A DNA stretch of 64,000 nt from Streptomyces venezuelae (GTDB taxonomy: Bacteria > Actinomycetota > Actinomycetes > Streptomycetales > Streptomycetaceae): the NCBI RefSeq assembly GCF_008642275.1, contig NZ_CP029189.1:4562501-4626500 (forward strand), given 5' to 3'. The notes beneath the pieces are model-generated. The model ran no database searches. It was not told the DNA's origin and saw only the letters and a program-made list of their open reading frames with translations. The position numbers and the translations under genes are program-made. The stretch's first letter is position 1, and each line of letters opens with the position of its first letter. Below, in pieces: positions 53,273 through 61,563 of this stretch.

Positions 53273-54934
53273 ATCAACGCGTCCAGCCCGCCCCTCGCCG
53301 TAGAACTGCACGGCATCACAAAGCGCTTCCCCGGCGTCGTCGCCAACAAGGACATCGCGATCACCGTCCGCAAGGGCACGGTCCATGCCCTGATCGGTGA
53401 GAACGGCGCCGGCAAGTCGACTCTGATGAAGATCCTCTACGGCATGCAGAAGCCGGACGAGGGCACCATCGCCATCGACGGGGAGCAGGTCACCTTCAGC
53501 ACCCCCGGCGACGCCATCGCCCGCGGCATCGGCATGGTGCACCAGCACTTCATGCTCGCCGACAACCTCACCGTCCTGGAGAACATCGTTCTCGGCGGCG
53601 AGAAGCTGTACGGCATCGGTGCCAAGGCCCGCAAGAAGATCATGGAGATCTCGGACGCGTACGGCCTCGGCGTGCGTCCCGACGCCCTCGTCGAGGACCT
53701 CGGTGTCGCCGACCGCCAGCGCGTGGAGATCCTCAAGGTCCTCTACCGCGGCGCGAAGATCCTCATCCTCGACGAGCCGACCGCCGTGCTCGTGCCGCAG
53801 GAGGTGGACGCACTCTTCGACAACCTGCGCGAGCTCAAGTCCGAGGGCCTGACCGTCATCTTCATCTCGCACAAGCTGGGCGAGGTCCTGAAGGTCGCCG
53901 ACGACATCACCGTCATCCGCCGCGGCACCACGGTCGGCACCGCCGACCCGAAGACCGCCACCCCCAAGCAGCTCGCCGAGCTGATGGTCGGTGCGGAGCT
54001 GCCGTCGCCGGAGACCCGGGAGTCGACCGTCACGGACGTTCCGATGCTGAAGGTGGAGGGCCTGACCGTCCTTGAGACCGGAGTCGTCGCTCTCGCCCCC
54101 GAGACCTCGGCGCGGTTCGTCATGCCGACGGACTCCGTCGTGCGCGAGGGCGCCGAGGTCGGCCGTCGGCTGCTCGACGACATCAGCCTCACCATCCACA
54201 AGGGCGAGATCCTCGGCATCGCCGGTGTCGAGGGCAACGGCCAGACGGAACTGATCGAGGCCCTCATGGGCATGATCCACCCCGCTGCGGGCGTGATCAC
54301 CCTGGACGGCGCGGACATCACCAAGACCTCCGTGCGCAAGCGCCGCGAGGGCGGAATCGGCTACATCCCCGAGGACCGCCACCGTCACGGCCTGCTGCTG
54401 GAGTCCCCGCTCTGGGAGAACCGGATCCTCGGCCACGTCACCGAGGCGCCCAACTCCAAGAAGGGCATCCTCGACCCGAAGGCGGCCCGCAAGGACACCG
54501 AGCGGATCGTGCGCGAGTACGACGTCCGCACGCCCGGCATCGACGTCACCGCGGCCTCGCTCTCCGGCGGCAACCAGCAGAAGCTGATCGTCGGCCGCGA
54601 GATGAGCCACAACCCGAAGTTCCTCATCGCCGCCCACCCCACCCGCGGTGTGGACGTCGGCGCGCAGGCGCAGATCTGGGACGCGATCCGCGAGGCCCGT
54701 CGTGAGGGACTGGCCGTGCTGCTGATCTCCGCCGACCTGGACGAGCTCATCGGCCTGTCCGACACCCTGCGCGTGATCTACCGAGGCCGCCTGGTCGCGG
54801 ACGCCGACCCCGCGACCGTCACCCCCGAGGAGCTCGGTACCGCCATGACGGGCGCCGCTTCGGGGCACCTGGAAGCAACCGACAACCACTCCGCCGCTGC
54901 CGACGGTGACACGACGGAGGACGAGGCCCGATGA
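53273..54934 (+). CDS. Nucleoside ABC transporter ATPase (two ABC domains); non-standard start
   Basis: The protein has two ABC cassettes. The first has Walker A GENGAGKST, a variant signature DLGVADRQRVEI and Walker B ILILDEPTAVL. The second has a degenerate Walker A (GVEGNGQTE), signature LSGGNQQK and the HPTRGVDVGA end, as in RbsA/YufO-type importers. Between GTG 53144 and Walker A there is no in-frame ATG, GTG or TTG. AAGGAG at 53259-53264 points to ATC 53273 (or GTC 53270) as start; GTG 53144 would lie upstream of the palindrome. Length from 53273 is 553 residues. Confidence 0.9.
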   Translation: MNASSPPLAVELHGITKRFPGVVANKDIAITVRKGTVHALIGENGAGKSTLMKILYGMQKPDEGTIAIDGEQVTFSTPGDAIARGIGMVHQHFMLADNLTVLENIVLGGEKLYGIGAKARKKIMEISDAYGLGVRPDALVEDLGVADRQRVEILKVLYRGAKILILDEPTAVLVPQEVDALFDNLRELKSEGLTVIFISHKLGEVLKVADDITVIRRGTTVGTADPKTATPKQLAELMVGAELPSPETRESTVTDVPMLKVEGLTVLETGVVALAPETSARFVMPTDSVVREGAEVGRRLLDDISLTIHKGEILGIAGVEGNGQTELIEALMGMIHPAAGVITLDGADITKTSVRKRREGGIGYIPEDRHRHGLLLESPLWENRILGHVTEAPNSKKGILDPKAARKDTERIVREYDVRTPGIDVTAASLSGGNQQKLIVGREMSHNPKFLIAAHPTRGVDVGAQAQIWDAIREARREGLAVLLISADLDELIGLSDTLRVIYRGRLVADADPATVTPEELGTAMTGAASGHLEATDNHSAAADGDTTEDEAR

Positions 54935-56046
54935 AGACATTCGACAAGGACCGGCTGATGATCGCCATCGCCGGGCCCCTGCTCGCGCTGGTCAGCGCGT
55001 TCGCACTGACCATGATCGTGCTGGCGGCGACGGGCATCAACCCGATCGAGCCGCTGCGCATCATGGTCGAGAACGGCGGCTACGAGGACATCCAGGTCCT
55101 CATCGTCAACCAGGCCGGCACCTACTACCTGGCAGCCCTGGCCGTAGCCATCGGCTTCCGGATGAACCTCTTCAACATCGGCGTCGACGGCCAATACCGC
55201 CTCGCCGCGATGATCTCCGCCGTGGTCGGTGGCGCCATCGCGCTGCCCGGCCCGCTGCACATCCTGCTGATCGTGCTCGTCGCGATGCTGACGGGCGCCG
55301 CCTGGGCCGGTATCGCGGGCGTCCTGAAGGCCAAGCGCGGGGTCAGCGAGGTCGTCTCGACGATCATGCTGAACGCCATCGCGACCAGCCTCATCGCCTG
55401 GCTGCTCCTGCCGAAGAACCTCGGCGTCCAGGTCGAGGGGTCCAACGACCTCACCACCGGCGAGATCGCCCAGTCCGGCTGGTTCCCGGCGCTCTCCATG
55501 GGCGACTCGGGCGAGATCTACGGCTTCACCTTCATCGCCTTCGCCCTCGGCGTCGTCTACTGGTTCGTGCTCAACCGCACCCGCTTCGGCTTCGACCTGC
55601 GCGCCAGCGGCGCGAGCGAGTCCGCCGCGGCGGCCTCCGGTGTCGACTCCAAGAAGATGATCATCACCGCGATGCTCATCTCCGGTGCCGTCGCCGGTCT
55701 CTCCGGCATGCCGGTGCTGCTCGGCGAGAGCCACACGTACACCCTCGTCTTCCCCCTGGGCGTCGGCTTCACCGGCATCACCATCGCCCTGCTCGGTCGT
55801 AACAGCCCCGTAGGCATGCTCTTCGCCGCCCTCCTGATGGCCTTCATCGACAAGGCGTCCGCCGGTCTCGACACGGCCGGCTACGCCAAGGAGATCGGCA
55901 CGATCATGAAGGGCCTGATCGTGATCGCCGTGGTCGTCTCCTACGAGCTCATCCGCCGCTACGGCATCCGCCGCCAGCAGCAGAAGGTCGGCGAGGAACT
56001 GGCCGCGGGCCACGCCATGAAGACCGAGAAGGAGGTCGCGGCGTGA
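54931..56046 (+). CDS. Nucleoside ABC transporter permease 1
   Basis: The 371-residue membrane protein has about nine helices and belongs to the branched-chain/ribose permease superfamily: RMNLFNIGVDGQYRLAAM, VVSTIMLNAIATSLIAWLL and GLSGMPVLLGES. ATG overlaps the ATPase stop (ATGA). It pairs with the next permease to form the membrane channel for BMP-bound nucleosides. Confidence 0.95.
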   Translation: MKTFDKDRLMIAIAGPLLALVSAFALTMIVLAATGINPIEPLRIMVENGGYEDIQVLIVNQAGTYYLAALAVAIGFRMNLFNIGVDGQYRLAAMISAVVGGAIALPGPLHILLIVLVAMLTGAAWAGIAGVLKAKRGVSEVVSTIMLNAIATSLIAWLLLPKNLGVQVEGSNDLTTGEIAQSGWFPALSMGDSGEIYGFTFIAFALGVVYWFVLNRTRFGFDLRASGASESAAAASGVDSKKMIITAMLISGAVAGLSGMPVLLGESHTYTLVFPLGVGFTGITIALLGRNSPVGMLFAALLMAFIDKASAGLDTAGYAKEIGTIMKGLIVIAVVVSYELIRRYGIRRQQQKVGEELAAGHAMKTEKEVAA

Positions 56047-57305
56047 GCGCCAGCACCGTATCCACGAAGAAGACGGCACCCGCGCCGGGCGGCCGCAAGA
56101 AGCTCACCCTTCCCTGGATCCTGCTGATCATCGCGGGCGCCCTCGCGCTCGTCTCCGTGGTCCGCCTGATCTCCGGGGCCAACGACCTGACCTCCGTCGG
56201 CCAGGTCTCCGGCGCCCTCTCCCTCGCCGTGCCGATCGGCCTCGCCGGCCTCGGCGGCCTGTGGGCCGAGCGCGCCGGTGTGGTCAACATCGGCCTCGAA
56301 GGCATGATGATCCTCGGCACCTGGTTCGGTGCCTGGGCCGGCTACCAGTGGGGCCCGTGGACCGGTGTGCTCGTCGGCATCGCCGGCGGCGCCGTCGGCG
56401 GCCTGCTGCACGCGATCATCACGGTCACCTTCAACGTCAACCACATCGTCTCCGGTGTGGCCATCAACATCCTGGCGCTCGGTTTCACCCAGTACCTGTC
56501 GAACTTCACGTTCGCCGACGCCCCGGGCGGCTCCTCCAAGCAGTCCCCGCAGGTCGAGCCGATCACCAAGATCACCATTCCTGGCCTGTCGGACTGGATG
56601 GCCGACCTCCAGGGCAAGCACTGGTTCTTCGTGTCGGACCTCGCCGGCGTCATCGGCGGTCTGGTCACCGAGATCTCGCTGCTGACCATCGTGGCCCTGC
56701 TGCTGATCCCCGCCACCTGGTGGGTGCTGTGGCGGACCTCCTTCGGTCTGCGCCTGCGCTCCTGCGGTGAGAACCCGATCGCCGCCGAGTCGCTCGGCGT
56801 CAACGTCTACAAGTACAAGTACATCGCCGTGATCGTCTCGGGCGCCCTCGCGGGCCTCGGTGGCGTGTACCTGTCCGAGGTCGCCAGCCCCATCTACCAG
56901 GAGGGCCAGACCGGCGGCCGCGGCTACATCGGTCTCGCCGCGATGATCTTCGGTAACTGGATGCCGGGCGGCATGGCGATGGGCGCCGGCCTCTTCGGCT
57001 TCATCGACAGCCTCAAGCTGCGCGGTGGTGCCGAGAACGTCCACGCGATGCTGCTGCTGATCGCGATCCTGCTGGTCATCGTCTGCGTCTGGCAGCTGTA
57101 CAAGAAGAAGTACATCCAGGCCGGTGTCGCGGCCGCCTTCGCGGCGCTGCTGTTCCTCTGGTACGCGACGACGGACTCGGTGCCGAGCCAGTTCGTGGAC
57201 GCAGCCCCGTACCTGACCACGCTGCTCGTGCTCGCCCTGTCGGCGCAGCGCCTGCGGATGCCCAAGGCGGACGGCATGCCGTACCGCAAGGGTCAGGGCA
57301 AGTGA
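56043..57305 (+). CDS. Nucleoside ABC transporter permease 2
   Basis: The 420-residue membrane protein has the same superfamily motifs (AGVVNIGLEGMMILGTWF, NHIVSGVAINILALGFTQ, RSCGENPIAAESLGVNVYKYKY, GGRGYIGLAAMIFGNWMPGG). It has about ten helices with extra ones near the C-terminus. GTGA overlap with the previous and next genes shows tight translational coupling. Confidence 0.95.
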   Translation: MSASTVSTKKTAPAPGGRKKLTLPWILLIIAGALALVSVVRLISGANDLTSVGQVSGALSLAVPIGLAGLGGLWAERAGVVNIGLEGMMILGTWFGAWAGYQWGPWTGVLVGIAGGAVGGLLHAIITVTFNVNHIVSGVAINILALGFTQYLSNFTFADAPGGSSKQSPQVEPITKITIPGLSDWMADLQGKHWFFVSDLAGVIGGLVTEISLLTIVALLLIPATWWVLWRTSFGLRLRSCGENPIAAESLGVNVYKYKYIAVIVSGALAGLGGVYLSEVASPIYQEGQTGGRGYIGLAAMIFGNWMPGGMAMGAGLFGFIDSLKLRGGAENVHAMLLLIAILLVIVCVWQLYKKKYIQAGVAAAFAALLFLWYATTDSVPSQFVDAAPYLTTLLVLALSAQRLRMPKADGMPYRKGQGK

Positions 57306-57700
57306 CCTCCGGCCCGACGGTGGACTGGGAAGTCCTGCGGACGTCCGCCCGGGAAGCGATGACCCGGGCGTACGCCCCGTACTCGGGCTTCCCGGTCGGA
57401 GTCGCCGCCCTCGTGGACGACGGCCGCGTCGTGACCGGCTGCAACGTCGAGAACGCCAGCTACGGGCTGGGCCTGTGCGCCGAGTGCGGGCTGGTCTCCT
57501 CCCTCCAGGCCACGGGCGGAGGCCGCCTCACGCACTTCACGTGCGTGGACGGCAAGGGCGAGATCCTCGTCCCGTGCGGCCGCTGCCGCCAGCTGCTCTA
57601 CGAGTTCGGCGGCGAAGAGCTGCTGGTGGAGACCCCGGACGGGATCCTCCCCCTGGCGGCGATGCTGCCGCAGGCCTTCGGGCCCGGTCACCTGAGATAG
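57302..57700 (+). CDS. cdd: Cytidine deaminase
   Basis: Cdd converts cytidine and deoxycytidine to uridine and deoxyuridine. The 132-residue protein has the YAPYSGFPVGVAAL start, the zinc and proton-shuttle motif LCAECGLVSSL (Cys-Ala-Glu) and the PCGRCRQ zinc ligands. GTG overlaps the permease stop. It is the last gene of the transporter operon, so imported nucleosides go straight to salvage. Confidence 0.97.
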   Translation: MTSGPTVDWEVLRTSAREAMTRAYAPYSGFPVGVAALVDDGRVVTGCNVENASYGLGLCAECGLVSSLQATGGGRLTHFTCVDGKGEILVPCGRCRQLLYEFGGEELLVETPDGILPLAAMLPQAFGPGHLR

Positions 57701-57707
57701 CCGTGCC

Positions 57708-57743
57708 GACGGCCCTTCGCCCCTGCCGGGGCGGAGGGCCGTC
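57708..57743 (+). terminator. Terminator of the transporter-cdd operon
   Basis: GACGGCCCT and CGCCCC pair with GGGGCG and AGGGCCGTC around a T-G position and a 4-base loop, 7 bases after cdd. Confidence 0.88.
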
Positions 57744-57779
57744 TCACTTCCGTTCCCTGATCCCCTCTCCTCCCTCTCT

Positions 57780-57791
57780 CTATGCGCGTAG
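57780..57791. promoter_or_regulatory. CTATGCGCGTAG site in front of deoA
   Basis: One base different from the perfect palindrome at 53181 and followed by the same AAG. It ends 13 bases before the deoA start and overlaps the edge of the GAAGG ribosome binding site. Confidence 0.65.
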
Positions 57792-57804
57792 AAGGAAGCA
57801 CCTC

Positions 57805-59082
57805 ATGGACGTCATCTCCGTCATCCGGACCAAGCGGGACCGCGGTGAGCTGAGCCCCGAGCAGATCGACTGGGTCATCGACGCCTACACCCGCGGTGTC
57901 GTGGCCGACGAGCAGATGTCGGCGCTGGCGATGGCCATCCTGCTCAACGGCATGAACCGGACCGAGATCGCCCGCTGGACCGCGGCGATGATCGCCTCCG
58001 GCGAGCGCATGAACTTCGACTCCCTGGCCCGCCCGACCGCCGACAAGCACTCCACCGGCGGCGTCGGCGACAAGATCACCCTCCCGCTCGCGCCGCTCGT
58101 CGCCGCGTGCGGCGCGGCCGTGCCCCAGCTGTCGGGCCGCGGCCTCGGCCACACCGGCGGCACCCTCGACAAGCTGGAGTCCATCCCCGGCTGGCGCGCG
58201 CTGCTCTCCAACGAGGAGATGCTGCACGTCCTGGACACCACCGGCGCGGTCATCTGCGCGGCCGGCGACGGCCTGGCCCCCGCGGACAAGAAGCTCTACG
58301 CGCTGCGCGACGTCACCGGCACGGTCGAGGCCATCCCGCTGATCGCCTCCTCGATCATGTCGAAGAAGATCGCCGAGGGCACCGGCTCGCTCGTCCTGGA
58401 CGTCAAGGTCGGCACCGGCGCCTTCATGAAGAACATCGAGGACGCCCGCGAGCTGGCCCGCACCATGGTCGGCCTCGGCACCGACTCGGGCGTCAAGACC
58501 GTCGCGCTGCTCACCGACATGTCCACCCCGCTCGGCCTGACCGCCGGCAACGCCCTCGAAGTCCGCGAGTCGGTCGAGGTCCTCGCCGGCGGAGGCCCCG
58601 CCGACGTGGTCGAGCTGACCATCGCGCTGGCCAAGGAGATGCTGGACGCGGCGGGCATCAAGGACGCCGACCCGGCGAAGGCCCTCGCCGACGGTTCCGC
58701 GATGGACCACTGGCGCCGGATGATCGCGGCCCAGGGCGGCGACCCGGACGCGACCCTCCCGGTCGCCCGCGAGCAGCACGTGGTGACGGCCCCCGAGTCG
58801 GGCGTCCTGACCCGCCTGGACGCGTACGGGGTCGGCGTCGCCGCCTGGCGCCTGGGCGCCGGCCGCGCACGCAAGGAGGACCCGGTGCAGGCGGGCGCGG
58901 GCGTCGAGCTCCACGCCAAGCCGGGCGACACCGTCACGGCCGGCCAGCCGCTGATGACCCTGCACACGGACACCCCGGAGAAGTTCGACTACGCCCTCGC
59001 CTCCCTGGCGGGCACGTACGACGTCGCTCCGGCGGGCACGGCCTTCTCCGCCACGCCGATCGTCCTGGACCGCATCGCCTGA
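57805..59082 (+). CDS. deoA: Thymidine phosphorylase
   Basis: DeoA splits thymidine (and often uridine) to base and (deoxy)ribose 1-phosphate. The 425-residue protein has the PyNP family signature region SGRGLGHTGGTLDKLESIPG, DKHSTGGVGDKITL phosphate-binding residues, LDVKVGTGAFMK and a C-terminal barrel-like domain (VGVAAWRLGAGRARKEDPVQ). It has its own leader with a candidate operator and lies after the cdd terminator. Confidence 0.97.
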   Translation: MDVISVIRTKRDRGELSPEQIDWVIDAYTRGVVADEQMSALAMAILLNGMNRTEIARWTAAMIASGERMNFDSLARPTADKHSTGGVGDKITLPLAPLVAACGAAVPQLSGRGLGHTGGTLDKLESIPGWRALLSNEEMLHVLDTTGAVICAAGDGLAPADKKLYALRDVTGTVEAIPLIASSIMSKKIAEGTGSLVLDVKVGTGAFMKNIEDARELARTMVGLGTDSGVKTVALLTDMSTPLGLTAGNALEVRESVEVLAGGGPADVVELTIALAKEMLDAAGIKDADPAKALADGSAMDHWRRMIAAQGGDPDATLPVAREQHVVTAPESGVLTRLDAYGVGVAAWRLGAGRARKEDPVQAGAGVELHAKPGDTVTAGQPLMTLHTDTPEKFDYALASLAGTYDVAPAGTAFSATPIVLDRIA

Positions 59083-59103
59083 CCTGCGGCTTCCCCTTCG
59101 GGT

Positions 59104-59137
59104 GAACGGGACCGGTGGACCCCCGCCGGTCCCGTTC
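59104..59137 (+). terminator. Terminator of deoA
   Basis: GAACGGGACCGG, a 10-base loop and CCGGTCCCGTTC form a perfect 12-bp stem 21 bases after the stop. Confidence 0.85.
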
Positions 59138-59178
59138 GGCATGCTGGGATCGGTGACGAACCGATTGAGGAGCACACC

Positions 59179-59769
59179 ATGAGCGCACTCACCGTCCAGC
59201 AGGCGCCGCGGGGTGGCGACAGCTGGGAGGGCCTCGTCCGCCTCTGGGAGGAGACGGACTGGCCCGAGGGCTGCAAGGTGGAGATCATCGAGGGGATCGT
59301 CACCGTGGCACCACCGCTCGTCAACGACCACAACTTGATTGCGGAGTCCGTGCAGCGCTGCCTGTACACCGTGATCCCTGACGACTGGGACGTCTTCCAA
59401 ACCCTCAACGTGGCCGTGCCCAGCCGTAGCGGACTCTACGTCCCGGACCTCGTGGTCGTTCCCAGGGAAGACGTTCCGGGAGGTGAGAACTTCGTTCCCG
59501 CAGCCGCCGCCGAGCTCGTCGTCGAAGTCACCTCCAAGTCGAACGCCGTCAACGACCGCGTGTCCAAACTCAAGGGATACGCCGCGGCGGGCATCCCGCT
59601 GTACCTGCTCATCGACCCGCACACGAAGGGCAGTCCCACCATCTACCTGTACGGCGAGCCGAGCGGTGGCCAGTACCGCCTTCTGCACGAGGGCAAGTTC
59701 GGCGAGGCCGTCCACCTTCCCGAGCCGTTCGACCTCGTCCTCGACACCTTCGGCTACCCCCGCCCCTGA
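59179..59769 (+). CDS. Uma2-family (DUF820) putative restriction-endonuclease-fold protein
   Basis: The 196-residue protein matches the Uma2 family: LWEETDWPEGCKVEIIEG, YVPDLVVVPRED, the PD-(D/E)xK-like core VEVTSKSNAVNDRVSKLKGY and AAGIPLYLLID. Streptomyces carry dozens of paralogs with unknown role. It has a single-gene layout with GAGGAG before the ATG. Confidence 0.92.
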   Translation: MSALTVQQAPRGGDSWEGLVRLWEETDWPEGCKVEIIEGIVTVAPPLVNDHNLIAESVQRCLYTVIPDDWDVFQTLNVAVPSRSGLYVPDLVVVPREDVPGGENFVPAAAAELVVEVTSKSNAVNDRVSKLKGYAAAGIPLYLLIDPHTKGSPTIYLYGEPSGGQYRLLHEGKFGEAVHLPEPFDLVLDTFGYPRP

Positions 59770-59775
59770 CCCGGC

Positions 59776-60081
59776 TCAGAGCACCGGCAGGGCCTCGCCC
59801 GGCTGCGGTTCACGCCGCTGCTCCAGCCAGAACAGGTAGCCGCGCAGGTAGGACTCCAGGCCGTCGTCGATGTGGGCGATGAAGTCCCGGTGGGGGGCGT
59901 CCAAGCGCCCGAGGGCCATCTCGTCGGTCGCGCCGGCGTAGAACGGGCCGGGCACGTTGCGCCAGTTCCGGTCCTCCCAGCGGCCGCCGAGTATCCGGCG
60001 CTCCAAGTAGGGGGTGGTCTCCATGAGCCGCCGTGCGGTGGGCATCGGGTCCCAGTAGGCGGGCCGGTTCGTGTGCGTCAT
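59776..60081 (-). CDS. Small hypothetical protein
   Basis: The 101-residue protein is soluble, rich in Arg, Trp and Tyr (RPAYWDPMPTARRLMETTPY, RWEDRNWRNVPGPFYAG) and ends in a helix with FWLEQRREPQPGEALPVL. I do not recognise the family. It is convergent with the Uma2 gene (6-base gap). Coding is supported by the sequence being protein-like throughout and a sensible ATG. Confidence 0.65.
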   Translation of the reverse strand: MTHTNRPAYWDPMPTARRLMETTPYLERRILGGRWEDRNWRNVPGPFYAGATDEMALGRLDAPHRDFIAHIDDGLESYLRGYLFWLEQRREPQPGEALPVL

Positions 60082-60103
60082 CGCGTCATTGTGGGGGCCC
60101 GCG

Positions 60104-60472
60104 ATGACTTCCGGTGGCCGGGGGAGTCACCCTCTCGTGGAGATCCAACGACTTGTGCTTCCCGGACCCGCACCGACCGCCCACGACGCAGCGGGGCTGT
60201 GCGAGCGCCTGGCCCGGCTGTACGAGGGCGGGGCGCGCGCGGTGGAGTGCGACGCGCGGGCCGTGACCGCGCCGGGGCTGGGCGCCGTCGAGGTGCTGGC
60301 CCGGCTGCGGCTGGCCGCCCGGGGGCGGCCGCTGTCGGTGAGCGGGGCCGGGCCCACCCTACGCGCCCTGCTGGACCTCGTCGGCCTCGTCGAGCTGCTC
60401 GGGGAGGCCGAACAGCGGGAACCACCGCGCGGTGTCCAGGAAGGCGTTGAGCCCGACGATCTTTCCGTCTGA
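60104..60472 (+). CDS. STAS-domain protein (anti-sigma antagonist-like)
   Basis: The 122-residue protein looks like a STAS domain: a strand start VEIQRLVLPGPA, CDARAVTAPGLGAVEVLARL where the phosphorylated Ser/Thr region lies, and GPTLRALLDLVGLVELL. The expected Ser is replaced around APGLGAV, so phospho-control is uncertain. Its last 114 bases overlap the 3' end of the convergent sigma factor gene. An upstream start at 60071 is possible. Confidence 0.75.
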   Translation: MTSGGRGSHPLVEIQRLVLPGPAPTAHDAAGLCERLARLYEGGARAVECDARAVTAPGLGAVEVLARLRLAARGRPLSVSGAGPTLRALLDLVGLVELLGEAEQREPPRGVQEGVEPDDLSV

Positions 60473-61369
60473 GATCTCCAGCACCTGCAGGGCCCACGGG
60501 GTGTGCCCCGGCTTCCCGTCCTCGCGCGGGCGGTACTGGCCGAAGGCCGGCATGCCGTTCGCCGTCGTCGGGACCAGGCGGGAGCCCTTGCAGCCGATGC
60601 CCTGGTTGAGGTGCCAGGCCGCGATGTCCTCGTGGCCCCGGAGCCACAGGTCGAAGGGCGGCATCGAGAGCACCGCGTCCTCGTGGAGCAGGGTGGTGAG
60701 CCGCGAGATGTCGTAGGCCTCGAAGGCGGAGAGGTACTGCTCCAGCAGCTTGGCCTGGTCCGCGTCCAGCGGATCGGCCGGGTCGCTGTCGCGCAGCGAC
60801 TGCCCGGCGAGCGTGGCCCGCGCCCGCTGGAGGGCGCTGTTCACCGAGGCCGTCGTGGTCTCCAGGAGCCGGGCCACCTCGTCGGCCTTCCAGGCCAGCA
60901 CCTCGCGCAGGATGAGCACCGCCCGCTGCTTGGCCGGCAGGTGCTGGAGCGCGGCCACGAAGGCCAGCCGTACGGACTCCTTCGCCAGCGCCATCTCCGC
61001 CGGGTCGGCGGTCTGCGGCAGCACCCGCCCGTCGGGGACCGGCTCCAGCCAGGTCACCTCGGGGCGCTCGTTGAGCACGGCGGAGGCCTGGTGCTGCGGG
61101 GCGCTCAGGTCCATCGGGCGGGCCCGCTTGTTCCCGGCGTTCAGCAGGTCCAGGCAGACGTTGGTGGCGATCCGGTACAGCCACGAACGCAGCGAGGAGC
61201 GGCCCTCGAACTTCTCGTAGCTGCGCCAGGCGCGGACGTACGTGTCCTGCACCGCGTCCTCGGCGTCGAAGGACGAGCCGAGCATCCGGTAGCAGTAGCC
61301 GGTGAGCTCGACCCGGTACCGGTCCATGGCCGTGTCGAGGTCCATGTCCGTGGTGGTGAGATCGCTCAT
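60359..61369 (-). CDS. RNA polymerase sigma factor, SigG/ECF type with SnoaL-like C-terminus
   Basis: The 336-residue protein has sigma region 2 (YCYRMLGSSFDAEDAVQDTY, SLRSWLYRIATNVCLDLL) and region 4 (LPAKQRAVLILREVLAWKAD, TTTASVNSALQRAR). A C-terminal domain of about 130 residues follows (LLEQYLSAFEAYDISRLTTL, MPPFDLWLRGHEDIAAW), a SnoaL/NTF2-like fold found in SigG- and SigJ-type factors and thought to replace an anti-sigma factor. It overlaps the STAS gene tail-to-tail. ATG at 61369 follows GGACGGAC. Confidence 0.92.
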   Translation of the reverse strand: MSDLTTTDMDLDTAMDRYRVELTGYCYRMLGSSFDAEDAVQDTYVRAWRSYEKFEGRSSLRSWLYRIATNVCLDLLNAGNKRARPMDLSAPQHQASAVLNERPEVTWLEPVPDGRVLPQTADPAEMALAKESVRLAFVAALQHLPAKQRAVLILREVLAWKADEVARLLETTTASVNSALQRARATLAGQSLRDSDPADPLDADQAKLLEQYLSAFEAYDISRLTTLLHEDAVLSMPPFDLWLRGHEDIAAWHLNQGIGCKGSRLVPTTANGMPAFGQYRPREDGKPGHTPWALQVLEISDGKIVGLNAFLDTARWFPLFGLPEQLDEADEVQQGA

Positions 61370-61472
61370 GTCCGTCCGTCCCCCTGCTCGTTCCACTCCT
61401 TCGGAACCTACCGGAGGGGTCTGACAACGGCAGCCGGAAGCGCTGAGCGCCCACATATGTCGTCATCAAGTT

Positions 61473-61486
61473 TCTTGACGTCAAGA
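61473..61486. promoter_or_regulatory. Operator 1 upstream of the MFS gene
   Basis: TCTTGACGTCAAGA is a perfect 14-bp palindrome. Its centre is 42 bp from that of the second palindrome, four helical turns. Confidence 0.72.
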
Positions 61487-61506
61487 TTAATCTCCGGCAG
61501 TCTTCC

Positions 61507-61536
61507 GTCATGTATCTCGACGTCGAGATACATGAC
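61507..61536. promoter_or_regulatory. Operator 2 upstream of the MFS gene, 30-bp perfect palindrome
   Basis: Arms GTCATGTATCTCGA and TCGAGATACATGAC flank a central CG. The core TCTCGACGTCGAGA shares TC-n-n-GACGTC with operator 1, so one dimeric regulator, probably MarR-like, may bind both. The palindrome contains the ATG at 61510, which argues for the later start at 61564. Confidence 0.78.
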
Positions 61537-61563
61537 GGTGGGCGCGGTCGACGGGGGACTGGG

